Source: JAGWBJ01 sp964291465 (GTDB lineage Bacteria > Chloroflexota > Dehalococcoidia > Lucifugimonadales > JAGWBF01). From it: a DNA stretch of 64,000 bases. The first letter of the stretch is position 1, and every line of letters starts with the position of its first letter. Positions 50,906 through 57,799 of the stretch are shown piece by piece. The position numbers were made by a program, and so were the translations under genes. The stretch spans positions 53,547 to 117,546 of the forward strand of contig OZ219933.1 in the NCBI GenBank assembly GCA_964291465.2, written 5' to 3'. The notes beneath the pieces are model-generated. The model had not been told where the DNA came from. It ran no database searches and was given only the letters and a program-made list of their open reading frames with translations.

Positions 50906-51758
50906 GGTCCAGGTCTTCCAGAAGGTCTCGAAGCTCGCTCCGGTGAGCCTCATCCAGGTGAAAGGTCTCCACATCGCCGGGAAAGGTCCCATCCTTTACG
51001 TCACTCATGTACTGGGAGAAGGCGGCGGAGATGGTCTCCGCCAGGTTGGCGTACCTGCGCGTGTGCTTGGGAACGAACTCCTCGTACAGTCCAAGGATAT
51101 CATGGAGCACCTGGACCTGACCATCGCAGTGGGGGCCGGCCCCGATGCCGATGGTGGGGATGGAGAGGCGGCGGGTAACGGCGGCGGCCAGGGCGTCGGG
51201 CAACAGCTCCAGCACCACGGCGAAGGCCCCCGCCGTTTCCAGGGCCTCCGCGTCCCTCAGGATGCCGGCGGCCTCCTCCCTGGTCCTGCCCCTGACCCTG
51301 TAGCCGCCGAAGGTGTTGACCGACTGGGGCGTGAGGCCCACGTGGCCCATCACCGGAATGCCGCAGTCGACGATGCGGCGCACGGTCCCGGCCACGACCT
51401 GACCCCCCTCCAGCTTCACGGCGTGGGCGCCCCCCTCCTGGACGAGGCGGGCCGCGTTGTCCAGGGCCCGTCCCACGTCCACCTGGTAGCTCATGAAGGG
51501 GAGGTCCCCCACTATGAGGGCACGGCGCGCCCCCCGGGACACGGCCTGCAGGTGGTGCACCATCTGGTCCATGGTGACGGGCACGGTGGAGTCGTGCCCC
51601 AGCACCACCATTCCAAGGCTGTCCCCCACCAGGATGATGGGGACTCCGGCCCCGTCGGCCAGCCGAGAAGACGTGTAGTCGTAGGCCGTGAGCATCGCGA
51701 TCCTCTCGCCCCTGGCCTTCATGGCCCTCACGTCCCGGACGGTGACCCTACGGGTCAT
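50886..51758 (-). CDS. panB: 3-methyl-2-oxobutanoate hydroxymethyltransferase
   Basis: First committed step of pantothenate synthesis, making ketopantoate from 2-ketoisovalerate and methylene-tetrahydrofolate. 290 residues. MLTAYDYTSSRLADGAGVP, ILVGDSLGMVVLGHDST (metal-binding Asp), PVMGHVGLTPQS and IPTIGIGAGPHCDGQVQVLH are all conserved. ATG 51758 overlaps the stop of the DUF2520 gene as ATGA, so translation is coupled. Confidence 0.97.
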   Translation of the reverse strand: MTRRVTVRDVRAMKARGERIAMLTAYDYTSSRLADGAGVPIILVGDSLGMVVLGHDSTVPVTMDQMVHHLQAVSRGARRALIVGDLPFMSYQVDVGRALDNAARLVQEGGAHAVKLEGGQVVAGTVRRIVDCGIPVMGHVGLTPQSVNTFGGYRVRGRTREEAAGILRDAEALETAGAFAVVLELLPDALAAAVTRRLSIPTIGIGAGPHCDGQVQVLHDILGLYEEFVPKHTRRYANLAETISAAFSQYMSDVKDGTFPGDVETFHLDEAHRSELRDLLEDLDRGSQAG

Positions 51759-52648
51759 GACGGGGCCTCCCCGCGGCGCTCCTCGAACTCCCGCAGCAGC
51801 CGGTCCATCACGTCCGCCCTCTCGCCGCCGACCCGCTCCCGGGCCAAGGGCAAGGACTCCCGGGCCAGGGCGCAGTAGAGGGGCACCAGGTGGGGGGCCC
51901 GCTCCCGGAGGGCCTCCAGGTGCCGCCGGACGGTGCCCTCGTCGGCCCGCACCAGGGGCCCCGTGACGCCGCCCTGAATGCCCGCGCTCTCCAGGGAGTC
52001 CAGGGCGGCCCTGGCCAGGGGGAGAATGGTGGAGAGGGCCTCTTCCCGGGAGGCCCCGATCATCTCCCACAGGTCGGCGGATGCCTTGATCACGGCTATC
52101 AGGTAGCCGGAGCTGAGGGCCGCGGCGGTGTGATAGATGGGCCTGTCCTGGGGCTTGACGGAGACGGCCCTGCCGCCCAGCCGAGCGGCCATCTCCTCCA
52201 GGGTCTCCCGGAGGCCCGGCGGGGCGTCCACCGAGAAGGTGACTCCCTGGAGCCTGCCGGCGGCCTCCTCGGGGGTGGCCAGCCCGCCGAAGGTCTGGAA
52301 GGGGTGGAAGGCCCCGGCCAGGGCCCCGCGCCTGGCGGCGGGCTCCAGCACCTGCGGGGTGTGGGTGCCGTTGCAGTGGAGGACCCCCTGGCCCTCCCGC
52401 CAGAGCACCTGGTCCGCCACGACGCCTATGACGTCGTCGGGGGTGGTGACGAAGACGAGGCCGCACTCGTCGGCCACCTGCTGGGAGTCCCGGGGGCTGC
52501 AGCCGGGAATGCGGGAGGCCAGGTCCCGGGCCGAAGCGTCGGTGCGGCTGGAGACGGCGGCGACCCTGTAGCCCGACGCGGACAGGGCCAGGGCGAGGCC
52601 CTTGCCCAGGATTCCCGCGCCTATGAAGCCCACCGCCGGGTCAGGCAT
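51755..52648 (-). CDS. Rossmann/DUF2520 oxidoreductase, candidate ketopantoate reductase
   Basis: 297 residues. N-terminal NAD(P)-binding motif FIGAGILGKGLALALSASG and FVTTPDDVIG; linking motif GAFHPFQTFG; C-terminal helical DUF2520 domain with YHTAAALSSGYLIAV. The family belongs to the 6-phosphogluconate dehydrogenase-like reductases, as do ketopantoate reductases. It overlaps the P1 peptidase gene by 8 bases upstream and panB by 4 bases downstream. No panE-like gene is in the window, so I infer that this enzyme reduces ketopantoate to pantoate; family identity is firm, activity is inference. Confidence 0.85.
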   Translation of the reverse strand: MPDPAVGFIGAGILGKGLALALSASGYRVAAVSSRTDASARDLASRIPGCSPRDSQQVADECGLVFVTTPDDVIGVVADQVLWREGQGVLHCNGTHTPQVLEPAARRGALAGAFHPFQTFGGLATPEEAAGRLQGVTFSVDAPPGLRETLEEMAARLGGRAVSVKPQDRPIYHTAAALSSGYLIAVIKASADLWEMIGASREEALSTILPLARAALDSLESAGIQGGVTGPLVRADEGTVRRHLEALRERAPHLVPLYCALARESLPLARERVGGERADVMDRLLREFEERRGEAPS

Positions 52649-53636
52649 GGGCCAGCTCCCCCACCGAGGGCACGCCGCCCAGTCCCCTGGCGGCGCGGAC
52701 CGCCCGAAGGACCGAGGCGGCGACCACCTCCACGGCCCCGGCTCCCAGCTCGACCATGTCCCGGGCGGAGGAGGGCGGGGCGGGGCCGTCCCTGTCTCCG
52801 GTGGCCAGGGCGAACATGGTGTCGCCGTCGGCCATGGTGTGGCAGGGCCTTATGGTCAGGGCCAGGCCATCGTGGCTCACCCGAGCCACGTACTGGGCCT
52901 GCTCCACGGTCAGGGGCAGGTCGGTGGCCACGACCCCGATGGTGGTGTTGGCGCCGGCGTCGACGGGCCCACCGGCAGGGGAAACCAGGAGCGCGTCCAC
53001 GGGATGTTGGAAGCCCGGGCCGCCGTCCCTTCGCGGCCCTGCGACGACCCGGCCCGAGGCGTGGTCCACCACGCCGCCGTAGGCGTTCACCGCCACCAGG
53101 GCCCCCACGACGGCGCCCCCGGGCAACCGCATGGAGGCGGTGCCCAACCCGCCCTTCACGGCCCGGGACATCCCCTGGAGCTTGGCCACCGTGGCCCCGG
53201 TCCCGGCGCCCACGTTCCCCTCGTCCACAGGGCCGCCGGAGCAGCCCAGGCAGGCCAGGCGCCCCTCCCGGGGACCCGGTCGGACCGATGGGTCGCCCAG
53301 GTTCAGGTCGTAGAGGATGGCGGCGGGGACGATGGGCACCACGTGGGAGCCCATGCGGAAGCCGATGCCCCGCTCCTCCAGGTAGCGCATCACGCCGCCG
53401 GCGGCCTCCAGGCCGTAGGCGCTGCCCCCGGCCAGGAGCACGGCGTGGGCCCGCTCCACCAGGTTGCCAGGCCTGAGCAGGTCCGTCTCCCGGGAACCCG
53501 GGGCCCCTCCCCGAACGTCCGCCGCGGCCACGGCGCCGCCGCGGCACATCACAACGGTGCAGCCGGTGGCGGCCCCGGTGTCGGTGTAGTGGCCCACCTC
53601 GATGCCCTGGACGTCCGTTATGGCGGTGGGTGTCAA
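52641..53636 (-). CDS. P1-family (S58) aminopeptidase, DmpA/BapA-like
   Basis: A 331-residue Ntn-hydrolase-type peptidase that matures by self-cleavage. The likely cleavage bond is Asn230-Thr231 in DAGANTTIGVVATD, with Thr231 as nucleophile, and the later SHDGLALTIRPCHTMADGDT is conserved. DmpA/BapA relatives cleave N-terminal D- or beta-amino acids, including beta-alanine from beta-alanyl peptides. Start is TTG 53636 with GGGGAG 5 bases upstream. It is the first gene of the operon with DUF2520, panB and panC, after a leader with a terminator. I infer a role in supplying beta-alanine to PanC, as no panD is seen. Confidence 0.88.
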   Translation of the reverse strand: MTPTAITDVQGIEVGHYTDTGAATGCTVVMCRGGAVAAADVRGGAPGSRETDLLRPGNLVERAHAVLLAGGSAYGLEAAGGVMRYLEERGIGFRMGSHVVPIVPAAILYDLNLGDPSVRPGPREGRLACLGCSGGPVDEGNVGAGTGATVAKLQGMSRAVKGGLGTASMRLPGGAVVGALVAVNAYGGVVDHASGRVVAGPRRDGGPGFQHPVDALLVSPAGGPVDAGANTTIGVVATDLPLTVEQAQYVARVSHDGLALTIRPCHTMADGDTMFALATGDRDGPAPPSSARDMVELGAGAVEVVAASVLRAVRAARGLGGVPSVGELAHA

Positions 53637-53803
53637 CGCGCTCCCCGACCAAAAATACGAGCCGCCCTTCCGGTGGGAACGGAAGGGCGGCTCCAGGGAG
53701 CATGTGTATGCCGGCTTGCCCCGGCCACCGGCCGTCTCAGCCCACGTGGGTCCCAGCGGCCGTCCCGTGTCCCGTTGCGCTCACCCCCCGGCGGGTGGAT
53801 GGC
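53637..53803 (-). promoter_or_regulatory. Leader RNA of the pantothenate operon, candidate attenuator or riboswitch
   Basis: Between the promoter (53810-53837) and the TTG start lies ~165 nt of GC-rich, highly self-complementary sequence: the palindrome CCCACGTGGG, a GGGGCA...TGCTCCC pairing and finally an intrinsic terminator only 15 bases from the start codon. A terminator inside a 5' leader implies conditional read-through. A 15-codon frame starting GTGAGCGCAACG could be a leader peptide, but its codons are not biased to one amino acid. The pan motif of other bacteria is one candidate class; I could not match it. Confidence 0.5.
53651..53693 (-). terminator. Intrinsic terminator in the pan operon leader
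   Basis: On the minus strand a perfect 14-bp stem (GAGCCGCCCTTCCG and its complement) with a 7-base loop, followed by GTATTTTTGG. The gene upstream (HTH protein) ends ~160 bases earlier, before the operon promoter, so the terminator acts on the leader transcript at least in part. Confidence 0.8.
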
Positions 53804-53809
53804 AACACC

Positions 53810-53837
53810 ATGATACCACCGGCCCCGGGGGTGTCAA
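53810..53837 (-). promoter_or_regulatory. Promoter of the pantothenate operon
   Basis: Minus strand TTGACA, 16 bp, TATCAT, just downstream of the HTH gene stop at 53852. Predicted transcript start near 53803. Confidence 0.65.
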
Positions 53838-53851
53838 GGCAAGGCCGGAAC

Positions 53852-54193
53852 TCAGGCTGCGCGGGCGTGTTCCTCCAAGCCCGAGGGGACGGGCAGGCCC
53901 GAGGGGACGGGCCCGGCCTGGTTGGCCCGCTTCATGATACGGAGGATGGTCCGCGGGCTGAGCGAGAAGCGGGCGGAGGCCTCGGAGACAGATATTCCCT
54001 CGCGCCACAGGGCCTCGATGATCCTGTTGTCCCTGGCCCTGCGCTTCTCCCTCTGAAACCAGCCGGGATCATCGTACTTGCACTGGGGCAGCGGGCAGCG
54101 GAGGCAGGACCGGGACAGCTCGCATCCCTCGTCGCGATAGGGGAACCGCTCGGGGACGACGTCCATAACGGCGGCGGCGCTACTGGTACTCAT
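53852..54193 (-). CDS. Cys-cluster helix-turn-helix protein
   Basis: 113 residues from ATG 54193 (GAGGGAG upstream). Four Cys at 24, 30, 33 and 38 (GCELSRSCLRCPLPQCKYDD) form a probable zinc or Fe-S site. Then a helix-turn-helix: DNRIIEALWREGISVSEASA followed by RFSLSPRTILRIMKRAN. The end carries a small duplicated PVPSGL segment from an 18-bp DNA tandem repeat. Looks like a small transcription regulator; family unnamed here. Own promoter at 54224-54252. Directly upstream of the pan operon promoter, so it might regulate that operon or itself. Confidence 0.7.
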   Translation of the reverse strand: MSTSSAAAVMDVVPERFPYRDEGCELSRSCLRCPLPQCKYDDPGWFQREKRRARDNRIIEALWREGISVSEASARFSLSPRTILRIMKRANQAGPVPSGLPVPSGLEEHARAA

Positions 54194-54223
54194 GGCACTC
54201 CCTCGACGTTCTAGTTGGCCCAG

Positions 54224-54252
54224 AGTATAGAACGCATGTTCGCTGCCGTCAA
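54224..54252 (-). promoter_or_regulatory. Promoter of the Cys-cluster HTH gene
   Basis: Minus strand TTGACG, 17 bp, TATACT, ending 31 bases before ATG 54193. Confidence 0.7.
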
Positions 54253-54471
54253 CCCCCGTCTGTCCTTCTCCAGGCTTTCCGACGCGGGCTTGCGCCGCCA
54301 ATGAAAACCGCCCCGCGCCGCCGGCGCAGCCCCGAGGGGCCCACCCACCGTCATTCCCCGCGTGCACGGAGTCCATTGTCGGCGCGTTGGACTCCCGCCT
54401 TCTGAGGCCCTTGTACAACCTCCCACCCAACGTGTCGCTACCACGAAAATAGCCTCGCAGCACGCCCTCCG

Positions 54472-54603
54472 TGTCCTTCCGAACGCAACGCGGCGTGATG
54501 TGGAATCAACCCATGCCGGCGAAGACGGGGCCGTGGGCCTGTGGCGTGGGGTGCTCGTTGGAGGTACCTGAGATTCCTCGCCGGCGGCTCGGAATGACAT
54601 TTG
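54472..54603 (-). repeat. MITE-like interspersed repeat, copy 3
   Basis: About 132 bp, inverted relative to copy 1 (26539-26670) and alignable along its length: TGTCCTTCCGAACGC at one end, then CATGCCGGCGA, TGTGGCGTGGGGTGCT, CCTGAGATTCCTCGCC and CTCGGAATGACA at the other. Confidence 0.75.
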
Positions 54604-54725
54604 AGAGCGGCTCGGCTTTGGGAGCGGCTCGCCCCCTTGCGATGTAGAGCTCGAACCTCATGCCGATCTGTAGGGACGCCGGACTCCCGATGGGGAAGGG
54701 CGGATCGGGCGCGGGCGAAGGGGAC

Positions 54726-55745
54726 CTATATCCGGTACACGCGAACGGCGTTGTCGTGGAGCATGGCGGCGCGCTCGGAGGGGGAGTACTGCCTGGACAG
54801 ACGCTTGAAGGCATTGTACATGACGTGGTAGGAGAAGGAGACCTTGTCCACCGGGAAGTTGCTCTCGAACATGCACCGCTGGGGGCCGAACTTCTCGATG
54901 CAGTAGGTCATGTAGGGGGCCATGGACCCGGCCAGCTCCTCGGAGCCGACGGGCTTGTCGCGGGTGTGCCAGTCGAACCCGAAGCGGGGCATTCCCATCC
55001 CGCCCAGCTTGATGTTCATGTTGGGGCACTGGGCGACCGCCTCGATGCCCTTCCGCCAGACGTCCATCACCTCGTCGTCCCGGCCGGCGTAGGGGCCGGT
55101 GCGCATCAGGCCTCCCAGGTGGTTCAGGACTATGGTCAGGTCGGGCACCGCCCTGGCGAAGTCAGCCAGCTCGGGGAGCTGGTGAAAGTACAGCCAGCCC
55201 TCCAGGGAGAGGCCCATGCGCGCCAACACCCGGGCGCCCGCCCGGAAATTGTCGGAGCCGAGCTGGCCCTCTATCTGATGGGCGGCGGTGTTCTCCACCT
55301 CCGGGTCGGGGTCCCAGGAGACCGAGTGGCGAATGCCGCGGAACCGGTTGGGGCTTGCCGCCAGCAGCGCTTCCAGCACCGGCTCCACCGCGTCACCCAG
55401 GTTCAGGTTGGCGTGGCCAACGATGGCCGCAGCGGCGCGGCCGGGGCCGTACAGGCCGCTGGCGCTTGCCGCCGCCAGTCCCTGGACGAACTCGACCTCG
55501 CCCACGGGGCGCATCTCCTCGGGCCCCTGGGCACGGTACATCGCCCTGGCCTCCACGAACACGGTGGACCGCACGTTGTGGCCGCTGGTGATGTCGTCCG
55601 CCAGCTCGTGGAGCAGGTACCGTTGGTAGGGAATGCTCGCGGCGCGAAAGTCCCAGAAGTGGTGATGGGGGTCACAGAGGGGGATGTCAGGCTCCAGGGT
55701 GGGCTCTTGGGTCAGCGCAAGCCAGTCGGGGCCGCCGTACGGCAT
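54726..55745 (-). CDS. Amidohydrolase (metal-dependent hydrolase, amidohydro-2 type)
   Basis: 339 residues from ATG 55745 (GGAGG 8 bases upstream). TIM-barrel amidohydrolase: metal site LCDPHHHFWDFRA near the N-terminus, His in FRGIRHSVSWD, LTIVLNHLGG, and MFESNFPVDKVSFSY at the end of the barrel. The family includes decarboxylases and lactonases acting on aromatic or sugar-acid substrates. No operon partner; the specific reaction is unknown. Confidence 0.88.
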   Translation of the reverse strand: MPYGGPDWLALTQEPTLEPDIPLCDPHHHFWDFRAASIPYQRYLLHELADDITSGHNVRSTVFVEARAMYRAQGPEEMRPVGEVEFVQGLAAASASGLYGPGRAAAAIVGHANLNLGDAVEPVLEALLAASPNRFRGIRHSVSWDPDPEVENTAAHQIEGQLGSDNFRAGARVLARMGLSLEGWLYFHQLPELADFARAVPDLTIVLNHLGGLMRTGPYAGRDDEVMDVWRKGIEAVAQCPNMNIKLGGMGMPRFGFDWHTRDKPVGSEELAGSMAPYMTYCIEKFGPQRCMFESNFPVDKVSFSYHVMYNAFKRLSRQYSPSERAAMLHDNAVRVYRI

Positions 55746-56095
55746 GATCGGGCCTCCGTTGGGAAGGGTGCAGCAGCCTGTCAAGATGTTGTCATAGAGT
55801 ACAAGTACAAGCATATCACCATTGAAGAACGGAGTGAAATGGCCCGTCAGGGATTTCGCTTACCCCGCCGGGTGGCCTTCTCCTTGATGGAGTCTTCCAG
55901 ATCCCGAATGAGGTATGGACGATGTGCAGCTCGATGGGGCCGCAAGGGTCTCCGGTTGCCGCTGGCGGCCATCCTGTGGCATCCTTCACCGGAGTCGTAT
56001 TCCGGCGCATACCCACGATTCACATGCTCCGGTCCATGGAGCCCGGCCCGTGGAATACCGGGGCCGTCGAATATGTCGAAAATAAGGAGGTCGCC
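55746..56095. other. Divergent intergenic gap, 350 bases
   Basis: Between the amidohydrolase (-) and npdG (+). Somewhat lower GC around 55780-55850. No gene, repeat family or clear -35/-10 pair is supported. Confidence 0.5.
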
Positions 56096-56740
56096 ATGCT
56101 GGCGTTTCTGGGAGGCACGGGCCCCGAGGGCAGGGGGCTCGCCTTGAGGCTGGCCCTTGCGGGCGAAGAGGTGGTCATCGGCTCCAGGGACGCGGCCCGG
56201 GCCGCCGAGGCCGCGGCCGGGCTGCTGGAGCTGGCGCCCGGCGCCCCCGTCACCGGGCAGGTGAACGAGGCGGCGGCCCGGCAGGCCGACACCGTGTTCA
56301 TCGCGACTCCCTACGAGGGCCAGAGGCCGGTGCTGGAGCGGGCGGCCCCCCACCTGGCCGGCAAGGTGGTGGTCAACGTGGTGGCCCCCATGTCCTTCAG
56401 CAGAGGCCGCGCTACCGCCATCGTGGTGGAGGCCGGGTCGGCCGCCATGGAGGCCCAGCGCATGCTGCCCGACTCCGCCGTCGTCGGCGCCTTCCAGAAC
56501 ATCAGCGCGGCGGACCTGATCGTGCCCGACCGGATAATGGAGGGCGACGTGGTCGTCTGCTCGGACCACCGGGACGCCAAGGAATCGGTCATGGGGATGG
56601 TGCGGAAGATAAGGGACCTGCGGCCTGTGGACGGCGGCGGCCTGGAGAACGCCCGCTACGTGGAGCAGATCACCGCCCTGTTGGTGAATATCAACCGGAT
56701 CTACAAGGCCCACTCCACCATCAAGATCGTCGGCGTCTAG
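56096..56740 (+). CDS. npdG: NADPH-dependent F420 reductase
   Basis: Transfers hydride between NADPH and coenzyme F420. 214 residues from ATG 56096 with AAGGAGG 6 bases upstream. FLGGTGPEGRGLALRLALAG and VVIGSRDAARA are the family's Rossmann start; FIATPYEGQRPVL, NVVAPMSF and VVCSDHRDAKESV follow. It signals that the organism uses F420, a likely cofactor of the LLM-class monooxygenases in this window. Confidence 0.92.
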   Translation: MLAFLGGTGPEGRGLALRLALAGEEVVIGSRDAARAAEAAAGLLELAPGAPVTGQVNEAAARQADTVFIATPYEGQRPVLERAAPHLAGKVVVNVVAPMSFSRGRATAIVVEAGSAAMEAQRMLPDSAVVGAFQNISAADLIVPDRIMEGDVVVCSDHRDAKESVMGMVRKIRDLRPVDGGGLENARYVEQITALLVNINRIYKAHSTIKIVGV

Positions 56741-56830
56741 CGCCAACCCCGCCAACACCACCGACGACGGACCCTCCTTCCCCACCAAGTGCGAGGCCCA
56801 CCAATCCGGCGCCGACCGCCACTCGCGGCG

Positions 56831-56932
56831 AGGGGCTTCCCTGCGCGCCGAGCGCGGGGTGGCCAAATCGCCTGATGCAGGTGGTCAAGACGGGCCCTCC
56901 TTGCGCGCGGAGCGCGAGACGGGAGGGCGGGC
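56831..56932. repeat. Pair of REP-like GC hairpin repeats
   Basis: Copies around 56836-56864 (CTTCCCTGCGCGCCGAGCGC) and 56896-56932 (CCTCCTTGCGCGCGGAGCGC), about 60 bp apart. They match the inverse of the pair at 38473-38566. Confidence 0.6.
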
Positions 56933-57029
56933 ACAAGAACCGGGGGGAGGGGGGCAACCCAGGCCAGCTTGAAATCCCGAAGGCGCTGAGATTACAATAC
57001 CCATGAAGCCAAACTCGAGGTGGTGCCAA

Positions 57030-57260
57030 GTGACCCAGGAAAAGACCGCGACCATCATCCTGTACACCCATCCGGACTGCAACTACTCCGACGCCCAGAG
57101 GGAGGACTTCATCAAGCAGGGCGTGGAGTTCCACGAGATCGACGTAAGCCGTCATCCCGACGCCGTCCCGGAGCTGGAGCGCCTCACCGGCGGCGAGCGC
57201 ATAACGCCGGTGGTCGTCGAGGGTGACAAGGTCACCGTCGGCTACCACGGCGTCGGTTGA
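57030..57260 (+). CDS. Glutaredoxin-like protein, monothiol
   Basis: 76 residues from GTG 57030 (GAGGTGG upstream); ATG 57003 would add nine residues but has no ribosome site. IILYTHPDCNYSDAQREDF gives a Cys17-x-x-Ser20 active site instead of CxxC. VEFHEIDVSRHPDAVPELER and GGERITPVVVEGDKVTVGYH with the cis-Pro complete the fold. Probably a thiol-disulfide or Fe-S-related carrier. Confidence 0.85.
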   Translation: MTQEKTATIILYTHPDCNYSDAQREDFIKQGVEFHEIDVSRHPDAVPELERLTGGERITPVVVEGDKVTVGYHGVG

Positions 57261-57448
57261 AGCTTCTAGCCCGGGGGCCGTGCGCCCCGTAATGCGGGAT
57301 AATGGGCCAGTTTGGCAACCCAGCGGACCGAGCCGGCGGCGAGGGACTAGGAGCAGCTCATACGATTGGACCCGCCGCTACAATGGCCTGTAGGGCCCCC
57401 GTACATCGAGGAATCCCAAACTGAGGCGTTACCAGGTGGGCAGGTCCG

Positions 57449-57478
57449 TTGACACTGCTCCCGCCCGGGACTTAGAAT
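57449..57478 (+). promoter_or_regulatory. Promoter of tRNA-Asp
   Basis: TTGACA, 18 bp, TAGAAT, 32 bases before the tRNA. Confidence 0.7.
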
Positions 57479-57510
57479 CGATTACCGGGGCCCTCGGCCC
57501 CAGCAACCTC

Positions 57511-57587
57511 GGACCCGTGGTGTAGTGGCCTAACATACTGCCCTGTCAAGGCAGAGATCGCCGGTTCGAATCCGGTCGGGTCCGCCA
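57511..57587 (+). tRNA. tRNA-Asp (GTC)
   Basis: Complete cloverleaf: acceptor GGACCCG/CGGGTCC, anticodon arm CTGCC-CTGTCAA-GGCAG with anticodon GTC, T arm CCGG-TTCGAAT-CCGG, discriminator G and an encoded CCA (57585-57587). Single gene with its own promoter. Confidence 0.96.
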
Positions 57588-57739
57588 CTAAGCTACCTCC
57601 CTCCTCCCCTGCAGCGCCCCCTCTTGGGGACTCCCAACACGTCTTCCGGCGCGGGCCGGACCAACGGATGGGGAGCGCAGAGCCAGCGCCGAGGTCCCCT
57701 GATTCCGCCTTCCGTGCATCTGGAAAATGCCCGCCAAGA

Positions 57740-57769
57740 TTGACAATGCGGGTTTTTGCGGGGTAAACT
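57740..57769 (+). promoter_or_regulatory. Promoter of the ABC transporter operon
   Basis: TTGACA, 18 bp, TAAACT, ending 30 bases before ATG 57800. Confidence 0.7.
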
Positions 57770-57799
57770 TCCTGCCAACTAAGAACATGGAGTGTGGAA

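Larger units (their letters stand above)
54194..54725. other. Intergenic gap, 532 bases
   Basis: No gene is supported. Contains the HTH gene promoter (54224-54252), a partial GTCATTCC repeat fragment at about 54352, and the full MITE-like copy 54472-54603. Confidence 0.6.

Noticed and set aside
53725..53750. CTGAGA in the pan leader resembling a TPP riboswitch
   Set aside because: The other conserved TPP elements are missing.
53740..53760. UGGGACC in the pan leader resembling the T-box UGGNACC bulge
   Set aside because: It is ~65 nt from the terminator, no specifier loop or antiterminator pairing was found; chance match in GC-rich RNA.
54600..54830. Possible short plus-strand gene
   Set aside because: Overlaps the repeat and the 3' end of the amidohydrolase, with no ribosome site or sensible composition.
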